NCBI GenBank assembly: GCA_016932955.1
Contig: JAFGBV010000056.1
Span: 1 to 23,173 of the forward strand
Source of the DNA: Anaerolineales bacterium
GTDB lineage: Bacteria; Chloroflexota; Anaerolineae; Anaerolineales; UBA4823
DNA: 23,173 bases
Reading direction: 5' to 3'
Part shown: in pieces, positions 1 through 8,540 of the stretch
Layout of the letters: the number at the start of each line of letters is the position of its first letter
How positions within the stretch are numbered: the stretch's first letter is position 1
Notes under the pieces: model-generated
What the model was told of the DNA's origin: nothing
Seen by the model: the letters and a program-made list of their open reading frames with translations, nothing else
Database searches by the model: none
Position numbers and translations under genes: made by a program

Positions 1-47
1 CCTGAGAAATGCGGGCGGTAATAGGTGAGGGTGGTGAGGATCTTCAT
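1..47 (-). CDS. Glycosyltransferase, N-terminus only (partial)
   Basis: The minus strand opens with ATG at 47-45 and reads MKILTTLTYYRPHFSG before leaving the window. This resembles the first beta-strand and Gly-rich loop of GT-B glycosyltransferases (family 4 type), which usually begin MKIL...TYYPPH.GG. The frame stays open upstream to a stop near 101, so a TTG at 71 is an alternative start. No strong ribosome binding site is visible. It follows a flippase-like membrane protein on the same strand, a common pairing in lipid or polysaccharide glycosylation clusters. Only about 15 codons are present, so the call rests on a short motif. Confidence 0.45.
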   Translation of the reverse strand, partial: MKILTTLTYYRPHFS

Positions 48-107
48 TAAATCGGACAGAGAACGCAGCAAGCGCAGACTCGTCTCTGCAAAGAGGCGTC
101 AGAGGCA

Positions 108-1113
108 TTACGAGTTCCCGGATCTTAACCTTCGGTACATGGATGATAGGGTCTGTCCATCTGCGGCCAGGGCAAAACCGCCGATCAGGCCGGTGATGGC
201 GTAGTTAAAGATATGGGCTGAAACTGCAAACGCGGCAGCCGCCGACAAATTGGGATCGAAGACGGCCAGGGCACCCACCATGGTAGCCTCATACACACCA
301 ATCCCCCCCGGCGAGGAGGGAGCCGCCAGGCCCAACGCCCCAGCTCCCAATGCAAAAGCTGCCCACAGCGGTTGTGCATGGGGGAAAAAAGCGCGCAGCA
401 AGAGGTCGTATTGCAATACACCCAACAGCCAGTTGAACAGCATCCAGGTCAGGGCGATTAAAAAGCGGCGCAGGCTGGTGAGGATAGAAAGGCCCTCGAA
501 GAAGGCCGATACCCGCTCCCCGCTCAACCTTTGCACCAGCGGCCAACGGCGTCCTGCCTTTTCAACCAGGTTGAGCACACGCGGACGATTGTGCGCCATG
601 ATATACAATAAAACCAACCCGAAGCCAACGATCAGCCCGGTACCCAGGGCAGCCTGCTGCGCCCAATCTACCCCTACTACAAAGGGGAGAGTGCTCAAGA
701 ACAAGCCGACCGCGATGATAAGATCAATCGCCCGCTCAATCAGGATCGTGGGTATAACCTGCCAGAAAGCCAGGCTGGATTTACCGCCAAGCAAAAAGGC
801 CCGCCCTACCTCGCCCAGGCGAAAGGGCAAGATGTTATTGAGCAGATAACCCTCATTCAGGGTCAAGAAGACATCGCGATAGGCAGCTTTTTCTTGCAGC
901 AGGGTGCGCCAGACAAAAGCACGCACGAAGAGCCACGGCAGGGTGATGAAGCCGCCCACCAGCAGGTAGCGCCAGTCGGCCTGGCGCACTGCCTGAAGGA
1001 AATCGTCCAGGTCAATCAACGAAAAAACCACTGCCAGGGCCAACACACTGACCAGCAGCCCCGGCAGCAAGCGTTTCCAATCCTGGTTGGAGTGGGGTAA
1101 ACCGGCGGCGATC

Positions 1114-1127
<14 letters not shown>
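108..1127 (-). CDS. Flippase-like membrane protein (LPG_synthase_TM / UPF0104 family)
   Basis: A polytopic membrane protein of about 340 residues. It has hydrophobic segments throughout and the motifs [14 protein letters not shown] in the first third and [13 protein letters not shown] in the last third, both typical of the lysylphosphatidylglycerol synthase transmembrane / flippase-like family. Members move or modify lipids, or accompany glycosyltransferases; no substrate can be read from the sequence. The frame is open up to an ATG at 1175, but the first residues from there are encoded by the antepenultimate part of lepA in another frame. The true start is more likely the TTG at 1127 or a slightly later one, so the N-terminus is uncertain. 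It slightly overlaps the 3' end of lepA, and its stop abuts a short region before the glycosyltransferase, which fits one minus-strand operon. Confidence 0.8.
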
Positions 1128-2916
<1,789 letters not shown>

Positions 2917-2927
2917 AGCCGGGAAGA

Positions 2928-2933
2928 AGTATA
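2928..2933 (-). promoter_or_regulatory. Putative -10 box of lepA (TATACT), very short leader
   Basis: On the minus strand TATACT ends 11 nt before the lepA ATG. Transcription starting about 7 nt downstream of the box would leave a leader of only 4-5 nt with no room for a ribosome binding site. No clear -35 is seen. Assignment is by pattern only. Confidence 0.4.
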
Positions 2934-2947
2934 ATCGATTTCCTTAG

Positions 2948-2981
2948 AGAAAACAGCCAGATTTCCAGCGGGCTGTTTTCT
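2948..2981 (-). terminator. Hairpin terminator between tlyA and lepA
   Basis: Perfect inverted repeat AGAAAACAGCC / GGCTGTTTTCT (2948-2958 and 2971-2981) with a 12-nt loop. On the minus strand the right part of the stem and what follows are T-rich (TTTTCTCT), as in intrinsic terminators; the stem's A/T ends make it potentially usable on both strands. It sits just after the tlyA stop and before the lepA promoter, separating the two units. Confidence 0.6.
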
Positions 2982-3022
2982 TGAGAAGCCGTTGTTTTGT
3001 ATCCATAGCCATTCCGATTGCC

Positions 3023-3838
3023 TCACGAGGCTGATTCGCTGCGCAATACCTGCTCAACCAATGTCTCGATATGGTCCTCAGCGGTAACATTCCAGCGAAG
3101 CCAAGCGAGGAATTCTGAGTTGCCTTTTGGCCCCAGCAAAGGCGAGCGCACAAGGCCCAAGAGGCCAAAGCCTTTTTCCTGTGCAAAGCCCAGCACATCC
3201 AACAGCACTCGCCGGTGAATTGCGGGATCACGGATCACGCCTTTGCCGCGGCCGACCTCGGCCTTGCCGGCCTCGAATTGGGGCTTGATCAGCGCCACAA
3301 TGTCGCCCGCCTGCGCCGCTTCTACGCTGCCTGGTGCCGCGAACCAGCCTTTGATGACCGGGAGTAAAACCTTCAAGGAGATGAACGAGGCGTCAATCGT
3401 CACCAGGCTGACCGGCTCTGGCAGTCGCTGGAGATAACGAGCGTTGGTCTCTTCCATTACCACCACGCGCGAGTCGGAGCGCAGTTTCCAATCCAAGATC
3501 CCCTTCCCCACATCGATGGCGTACACCCGCGCCGCCCCCTGCTGCAATAAGCAATCGGTGAAGCCGCCAGTGGATGCACCTACATCTGCGCAGACACATC
3601 CCTTCACAAGGATGGGAAAGGCAACCAGCGCCGCGGCAAGCTTTTCACCGCCGCGTGAGACGAAACGCGGGCCGCTTTCCACCGCCAAGCCAGCCTGAGG
3701 GGATACCATCAAGGATGGCTTCAACGCCACCTGCCCATCCACACGCACCTGCCCTGCCATCACCAGGCGCTGCGCCAGCGAGCGGCTCTCTGCCAGCCCG
3801 CGTTCCACCAGCAGCAGGTCCAAGCGCGTCTTGGGCAT
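3023..3838 (-). CDS. tlyA: TlyA-family rRNA 2'-O-methyltransferase (hemolysin A family)
   Basis: A 271-residue protein with an N-terminal S4 RNA-binding domain (residues about 3-60, RLDLLLVERGLAESRSLAQRLV...GQVRVDG) followed by an FtsJ/RrmJ-like Rossmann methyltransferase domain. The SAM-binding motif is DVGASTGGFTDCLLQ (about residues 88-102), with IDVGKG and TIDASFISL further on. The family 2'-O-methylates cytidines in rRNA using SAM; some members were first reported as hemolysins. Its ATG directly follows the TAG stop of the serine hydrolase gene (TAGATG), so the two are translationally coupled. The 3' end is followed by a hairpin terminator. Confidence 0.93.
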   Translation of the reverse strand: MPKTRLDLLLVERGLAESRSLAQRLVMAGQVRVDGQVALKPSLMVSPQAGLAVESGPRFVSRGGEKLAAALVAFPILVKGCVCADVGASTGGFTDCLLQQGAARVYAIDVGKGILDWKLRSDSRVVVMEETNARYLQRLPEPVSLVTIDASFISLKVLLPVIKGWFAAPGSVEAAQAGDIVALIKPQFEAGKAEVGRGKGVIRDPAIHRRVLLDVLGFAQEKGFGLLGLVRSPLLGPKGNSEFLAWLRWNVTAEDHIETLVEQVLRSESAS

Positions 3839-5440
3839 CTAGCCTACTTTTTTGCAGGGATAGGATTGATTCCCCTGGTGCAGCACAAAGCTGGTCACCG
3901 CGCCATCAGGATCAAATTCGTAGACCAGGGTCAGATCCACTTCACGCGGGAAGAGGCGCTCAGGCGTTTCGGCAAACAAAGCCAGCTTTTCTTGCCCCGG
4001 CGCCTGGATGAATAGCTGCCCCTCTGCCAGGCTGACGATAACCGCCATGCCAGGCGCAAGCTCGAAGATGCCGGCATAACGCTCTAGCAATGCTGGCTTG
4101 AGCGAAATCACCGGGCGCAGCTGCGGCAAGGGCTTATCCGTTTTCTTCGCCTGATCTGGAGGGCCAAAGCGGCGCACAACCCGCATCCCTTCCACCTGCC
4201 CATCCCCAGCACGGTCAAAGAAGAAACGATCTGGCGCCTCTTTGATAAAGAAAGCATCTTCCGCATAGGGGATGAGCTCCAGGCGCATCCCGCCGGTGCG
4301 CTGCGAATAAACCTTACTGCCATCGCGGGTGACGACCCGTTCTTCGTTCTCCTTGATCTGGTACACGCCCACATAAGAATCCAGCGCCTCCAAGGGCAGC
4401 TCGATTGGCACGGGTTCGGTATAAGGCTTGCCAATCGCCATCGTTGCCAGTTGGAAGGCAACCATGCTGGGGTCTAGCTTGGGAGCATCCAGGTTGGTTA
4501 GAACGGCTACATACACCTGAAAATCAGGGACTCTGACCCCGCCGCAGGAGAAACCGTTAATGCCGCCGCCGTGCTCGATGAAGAGATGGCCCTCGTATTC
4601 AGATATCCCCCAACCAAAGCCGTAGCCCGTGGGGCTGCCATCACTCAGCTTAGCCGACTGAAATGCCAGCCCTAGCGTCTCGGGGCGCATGAGCTCAGCA
4701 GTATACTGAGCTGCATCCCAGCGCACCAGGTCATCCACGCAGGAGGCCAGCGACCCGGCAGCGTAAGGCTGGGACATGCTCAAATAGGGCGAGTTGGCAA
4801 AGCCATCTGGGGTGCTGGTGTAACCGGCAACACGCCCAGGGACAAGGCGCACTGGGTCATCATATAACGAATGCGCCATGCCCAGGCGGTCAAAGATCTG
4901 CTTCTGAACAAATTCTGCATAGGGCATCCCGCTGACCTGCTCAATGATCGCCCCTAACAGGATGTATCCAGAGTTGTTATACAGGAAGCGCTCGCCGGGC
5001 TCAAACTCCAGCGGCTGATCTTTGAAGATAGCAATCAACTCTTGCAAGGACATATCTTTGCGCCACAGGGGCAGCCACTCGGGCATATCGGTATAGCTCT
5101 TGATGCCAGAAGTATGAGTCAATAAATGCTCGATGGTGATCTTGCGCCCCTGGGTGGGATAATCGGGCAGGAAGAGGGTGAGATCATCCTGCAGGGATAG
5201 CTTGCCTTGTTCCAGTAGCATAAGAATACAAACGGCAGTGAACTGCTTGGTGATCGAGCCGAGGCGGAACACCATGTGCGGCTCCACCGGCACGCCCAGC
5301 TCGAGGTTCGCCAAACCGTAACCTTTGCGCAGCAAAACCTGCCCTCCTTTCATCACAATCACAGCAGCGCCCGGCTGGTCAGGCAGGTAGACAGCTTTGA
5401 GAAATTCATCCATCTTACCCAACAGCTCTGTATCGGTCAT
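3839..5440 (-). CDS. Beta-lactamase-fold serine hydrolase (class C / PBP-like)
   Basis: 533 residues from the ATG at 5440, chosen because an AAGGAG ribosome binding site lies 8 nt upstream; the frame extends further upstream but without good start signals. The catalytic S-x-x-K is S62-I-T-K65 within FRLGSITKQFTAV. The Y-x-N motif is in FLYNNSGYILLGAIIEQ, and the KTG-equivalent box is HGGG in FIEHGGGINGFSCG. This is the class C beta-lactamase / D-aminopeptidase / esterase superfamily. The C-terminal about 180 residues form an extra beta-rich region like the appended domains of Chloroflexota and Bacteroidota relatives. No signal peptide is evident, so it looks cytoplasmic. The substrate (peptide, ester or amide) cannot be deduced. 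It is the first gene of a unit with tlyA. Confidence 0.88.
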   Translation of the reverse strand: MTDTELLGKMDEFLKAVYLPDQPGAAVIVMKGGQVLLRKGYGLANLELGVPVEPHMVFRLGSITKQFTAVCILMLLEQGKLSLQDDLTLFLPDYPTQGRKITIEHLLTHTSGIKSYTDMPEWLPLWRKDMSLQELIAIFKDQPLEFEPGERFLYNNSGYILLGAIIEQVSGMPYAEFVQKQIFDRLGMAHSLYDDPVRLVPGRVAGYTSTPDGFANSPYLSMSQPYAAGSLASCVDDLVRWDAAQYTAELMRPETLGLAFQSAKLSDGSPTGYGFGWGISEYEGHLFIEHGGGINGFSCGGVRVPDFQVYVAVLTNLDAPKLDPSMVAFQLATMAIGKPYTEPVPIELPLEALDSYVGVYQIKENEERVVTRDGSKVYSQRTGGMRLELIPYAEDAFFIKEAPDRFFFDRAGDGQVEGMRVVRRFGPPDQAKKTDKPLPQLRPVISLKPALLERYAGIFELAPGMAVIVSLAEGQLFIQAPGQEKLALFAETPERLFPREVDLTLVYEFDPDGAVTSFVLHQGNQSYPCKKVG

Positions 5441-5469
5441 GGAGGATCTCCTTGGCCGCATGGTGTAGG

Positions 5470-5482
5470 TGTGCGGCGCACA
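5470..5482. promoter_or_regulatory. 13-bp palindrome TGTGCGGCGCACA, candidate operator
   Basis: TGTGCG and CGCACA flank one central base. The dyad sits where transcription from the adjacent minus-strand -10 box would begin, in the divergent region between the serine hydrolase and recO. The function is unknown; its position suits a repressor site. Confidence 0.3.
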
Positions 5483-5483
5483 T

Positions 5484-5489
5484 ATTATA
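5484..5489 (-). promoter_or_regulatory. Putative -10 box (TATAAT) of the serine hydrolase-tlyA unit
   Basis: An exact TATAAT on the minus strand about 44 nt before the serine hydrolase ATG. No convincing -35 hexamer is found at the expected distance. Confidence 0.4.
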
Positions 5490-5532
5490 AATGCGAAAAG
5501 GCACGACTGGTACAGATGCGTGATTTGACATG

Positions 5533-5538
5533 TATAAT
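5533..5538 (+). promoter_or_regulatory. Putative -10 box (TATAAT) of recO
   Basis: An exact TATAAT 22 nt before the recO ATG, followed by a purine-rich GGGAGAGGA that can serve as ribosome binding site. A TTGACA lies only 2 nt upstream of it, too near to be its -35; that hexamer might instead pair with TACAAT at 5551-5556 across a long 20-nt spacer. Confidence 0.4.
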
Positions 5539-5560
5539 ATCGGGAGAGGATACAATAGGT

Positions 5561-6325
5561 ATGCTCCCAAAGATCAGATCGCAACGGGTAGAGGCAATCG
5601 TCTTACGCCACGCCGACTGGGGGGAGGCGGACCGTCTGCTGTGGCTCTATACACGCGAGTTGGGTAAGGTGCGGGCAGTTGCCAAAGGGGCGCGCAAGCC
5701 GCGCTCACGAAAAGCTGGTCACCTGGAACCCTTCACATGCGCCAGCCTGCTACTGGCCTGGGGCAGGGATATCTACATCGTGACCCAGGCCGAGGCCAAC
5801 AACCTCCACCTGGCACTGCGCCAGGATTTGCTACGCATTGGCTATGCATCTTACATCACAGAACTGCTGGACCGTTTCACCTACGAAGAGGGGGAAAACC
5901 CTGCCCTGTACCACCTGCTGGCTGATACCCTGAAGCGTCTAGATGAGCAACCAGACCCCGAATTCGCAGTGCGCTACTACGAAGTGCGCTTGCTAGACCT
6001 GGTCGGATTCCGCCCGCAGCTCATGCGCTGCACAGCCTGCGAGAAGGAGATCCAACCCGAAGATCAGTACTTCTCAGCAGCAAAGGGCGGCGTTCTGTGC
6101 CCGCGATGTGGGGCTAACACGCCTGGCGTGCGCCCGATCTCGATGCTGGCACTTAAGACCCTGCGCCACATGCAACGCAGTAATTATGCTGTCGCCCGCC
6201 GCCTGCGGCTGAGTCTGAGCACCAACCGAGAGCTGGAAAACCTCGTCGGTCACTACCTGACTTACCTGCTGGAACGGAGTCTGAACACCCCTGCCTTCCT
6301 GCGCCAGGTGCGCTCCGCTAGATAG
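5561..6325 (+). CDS. recO: DNA repair protein RecO
   Basis: 254 residues from the ATG at 5561, chosen because it starts directly at the conserved RecO N-terminus (RVEAIVLRHADWGEADRL). The N-terminal OB-fold is followed by the RecO helical domain, which carries a zinc-finger-like Cys set (CTACEKEI near residue 150 and CPRCG about 20 residues later). RecO anneals SSB-coated single strands and loads RecA with RecR in the RecF pathway. The frame is open far upstream into the divergent serine hydrolase gene, but that part is antisense to coding DNA and should not be included. It is a single-gene unit, with 226 nt to the next gene. Confidence 0.93.
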   Translation: MLPKIRSQRVEAIVLRHADWGEADRLLWLYTRELGKVRAVAKGARKPRSRKAGHLEPFTCASLLLAWGRDIYIVTQAEANNLHLALRQDLLRIGYASYITELLDRFTYEEGENPALYHLLADTLKRLDEQPDPEFAVRYYEVRLLDLVGFRPQLMRCTACEKEIQPEDQYFSAAKGGVLCPRCGANTPGVRPISMLALKTLRHMQRSNYAVARRLRLSLSTNRELENLVGHYLTYLLERSLNTPAFLRQVRSAR

Positions 6326-6344
6326 TCTACTAATCAGGTTAGAC

Positions 6345-6362
6345 TTGTGATGAATGTCACGA
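6345..6362. promoter_or_regulatory. Rex- or CRP/FNR-like dyad upstream of the hdrA operon
   Basis: TTGTGA-N6-TCACGA, an almost perfect dyad (one mismatch between arms). It resembles the Rex consensus (TTGTGAA-N4-TTCACAA) and also the CRP consensus (TGTGA-N6-TCACA). Its centre is about 65 bp before the predicted transcription start of the hdrA operon. A Rex site would make sense for NADH-linked genes. Both readings are inference from pattern. Confidence 0.45.
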
Positions 6363-6403
6363 ACAAATAATTACACTCGATAGTGCATAAGCAACTTCTC
6401 CCA

Positions 6404-6412
6404 TGTTAAAAT
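6404..6412 (+). promoter_or_regulatory. Extended -10 promoter of the hdrA operon (TGTTAAAAT)
   Basis: TGn-TAAAAT with only a weak -35 (TGCATA) 17 nt upstream. Transcription would start near 6419 and leave a leader of about 130 nt. The same TGn-TAAAAT form occurs before the dsbA gene and the C39-TPR gene in this window. Confidence 0.45.
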
Positions 6413-6422
6413 ACAGTGGGGT

Positions 6423-6466
6423 GTGGGGGCTTGCTTGATTGATCACATCGCGGTATCAGCCCCCGC
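6423..6466 (+). promoter_or_regulatory. Leader hairpin at the start of the hdrA operon transcript
   Basis: GTGGGGGCT (6423-6431) pairs with AGCCCCCGC (6458-6466), 9 bp including one G-U pair, around a 26-nt loop and followed by TTTCT. It begins a few bases after the predicted transcription start. It could be a recO terminator, a stabilising 5' hairpin or an attenuator. The remaining leader to 6551 shows no recognisable riboswitch. Confidence 0.35.
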
Positions 6467-6551
6467 TTTCTATTGGTCGCGACATTCCTTCATTGCAGCA
6501 ATGCGACACCTTCCTAATTAGCCGTGTAATCCCACCCAGGAGGTCCGCCGG

Positions 6552-8537
6552 ATGAAGCCCAACACACGAGGTAGTCCAAGAATAGGAGTTTACGTCTGTC
6601 ACTGCGGGACGAACATTGCCGGGACGGTCGATGTTGAGGCAGTTGCCGAATATGCCGCTCATCTCAATGGGGTTGTTTTATCCCGGCACTACACGTACAT
6701 GTGCTCTGATCCAGGTCAGGCCCTCATCCAGGATGATATCCGCGATGCGGGCCTGAATCGTGTTGTGGTGGCTTCCTGCTCGCCGTTGATGCATGAGGGC
6801 ACCTTCCGCCGGGCATGCGCTAAGGCGGGGTTGAATCCCTTCCTGTTCCAAATGGCGAACATCCGCGAGCACTGCTCTTGGATCGCAGATGACCACCAGG
6901 CAGCAACCCGCAAAGCAATTTCACTGGTTTCTGCCGCCGTTCAGCGCGTGCAGTACAACCAGCCGCTGGAAGCCCGTCAAATGCCAATGAAACAATCGGC
7001 GCTGGTGGTTGGAGGCGGGATTGCTGGGATCGAAGCTGCCCTGCGCCTAGCGGATGCGGGAAAGAAAGTGTACCTGGTGGAGCGCCAGCCGAGCATCGGC
7101 GGGCACATGGCCCAACTCTACAAAACCTTCCCCACGCTGGACTGTGCGGCTTGAATTCTCACCCCCAAAATGGTGTCCGTCGGACGCCACGAGAACATCG
7201 AGCTGCTCAGCTACAGCGAAGTTGAGAGCATAGCGGGATATGTAGGAAATTTTACCGTGCAGGTGCGCCGCAAGGCGCGTTATGTAAATGAGGATCTGTG
7301 CACGGGCTGCGGCACCTGCGTGGAGAAATGCCCCTGGAAGAAAATCCCCTCCGAATTTGATATGGGGCTGGGCACACGCCCGGCAATTTACTTCCCCTTT
7401 GCACAAGCCGTGCCGCGTGTGCCGGTGATAGATGCGGAGAACTGCGCTTATTTACAAAAGGGGAAATGCCGCGCATGCGAAAAATTCTGCCCAACCGGGG
7501 CAATCGACTTTAGTCAGAAGGAGCAACTCATTGAGGTAGAAGTAGGCACGATCATCCTGGCGACTGGTTTCCATGATTATGACCCACGGCACGCGCCGCA
7601 ATATGGGTACGGCACACTGGATAATGTACTCACCAGCATGGAATTCGAGCGGATGATCAACTCTGGGGGGCCGACCAACGGAGTGGTGCATCTCAAAGAT
7701 GGAAGCAAGCCGCGTGCAATCGCTCTGCTGCACTGTGTGGGTAGCCGCGACGTTAAGGAACACGAGTATTGCTCGCGAGTTTGCTGCATGTACTCTCTGA
7801 AGCTGGCGCAACTGATCCGCGATTATGTGGGAGCAGAGGTGCACGAGTTCTACCGTGACATGCGCGCCTTTGGCAAAGGCTACGAGAATTTCTACGAGAG
7901 AGTGGAACATGCCGGAGTTCATTTCTACCGTTTCGATGAGGGAATCCAAGTCAGCCAGCAGAACGGACAGCTCAAGGTGACTGCCCAAGATATGTACACC
8001 GGCCTGGCGAACGAGGTGCTGGTGGATATGGTGATCCTGAGCACCGGCCTGGAGCCACAGCCAGATGCGCACCAGGTTGCAGCAATCTTCGGCATCAGCC
8101 GCAGCCCGGATGGCTTCTTCCTCGAGAAGCACCCCAAACTAGCGCCAGTAGAAACGGCAACGGATGGCGTCTACCTGGCTGGCACCTGCCAGGGCCCGAA
8201 GGACATCCCCGACAGCGTGGCCCAAGGGGGCGCCGCCGCGGCGGCAGCCCTCTCACTGATGGATACCGGGTTTGTAACGCTTGAACCCTTTACTGCGTAT
8301 ATTGATACGAGCCGCTGCAGTGGCTGCCAGACCTGCGTGGGCACATGCCCATACCATGCCATCCAGATGATCGAGATAGAGGGGCGCAACGTCGCATGGG
8401 TGAATGAGGTACTCTGTAAGGGCTGCGGAACCTGCGTGGCAGGTTGCCCGGCTCACGCTGCCATGCAATATGGCTTCAGCGATGATCAAATCGGAGCAGA
8501 AATCGAAGGCGCACTGATGCTCCACTTGGAGGCGTAG
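6552..8537 (+). CDS. hdrA: HdrA-1, selenocysteine-containing FAD/iron-sulfur subunit of a Hdr-type complex
   Basis: 661 residues when the TGA at 7152-7154 is read as Sec201; otherwise the gene is split in one frame. ATG 6552 has a strong AGGAGGT site 7 nt upstream. In order: N-terminal HdrA domain with CHCGTN (16-21); FAD-binding GGGIAG (about 154-159); GGHMAQ; CAAU (Cys198, Sec201) followed by ILTPKM, the place of a conserved Cys in HdrA (Sec in some methanogens); a ferredoxin-like CxxCxxC...C at Cys250/253/256/260; a further Cys set KCRACEKFCPTGAIDF; an FAD/NAD-type core; and two C-terminal [4Fe-4S] motifs (Cys589/592/595/599 and Cys622/625/628/632). HdrA carries the FAD that bifurcates electron pairs between a high- and a low-potential path. 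It is first in a five-gene operon, 3 nt before a second hdrA. The internal ATG at 7170 is just the Met of PKM, not a start. Confidence 0.93.
7152..7154 (+). other. Recoded TGA, Sec201 of HdrA-1
   Basis: The TGA is in frame between 200 upstream codons and 460 downstream codons that both match HdrA, with no frame change. It falls in DCAA-U-ILTPKM where HdrA has Cys. The same codon is kept in the neighbouring paralogue, and a hairpin follows at suitable spacing. Confidence 0.9.
7171..7189 (+). promoter_or_regulatory. Putative bacterial SECIS hairpin of hdrA-1
   Basis: TGGTGTCC / GGACGCCA form 8 bp around a GTC loop, beginning 16 nt after the TGA, so the apical loop is 25 nt from the Sec codon. 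This is a usual distance for bacterial SECIS elements, which are read by SelB. The apical G and U fit known SelB-contacted loops. One pair is U-G here and U-A in the hdrA-2 copy, so pairing is preserved. Confidence 0.75.
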
Positions 8538-8540
8538 AAT

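Larger units (their letters stand above)
6996..7222 (+). repeat. Near-identical tract, copy 1 (hdrA-1)
   Basis: 227 bases that match 8976-9202 with 7 differences by hand count (about 97% identity) at a constant offset of 1980. It covers the FAD-binding loop, the TGA codon and the hairpin after it. Flanking parts of the two genes are clearly more diverged. Confidence 0.9.

Noticed and set aside
5276..5560. N-terminal extension of recO
   Set aside because: It runs antisense through the start of the serine hydrolase and has no RecO homology; the RecO domain begins at the ATG at 5561.
6552..8537. Pseudogene or two separate genes split at the TGA (6552-7154 and 7170-8537)
   Set aside because: No frame change, no other damage, the TGA is at a family Cys/Sec position, a paralogue has the same codon, and a SECIS-type hairpin follows. 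The ATG at 7170 is the Met of PKM and lacks a ribosome site.
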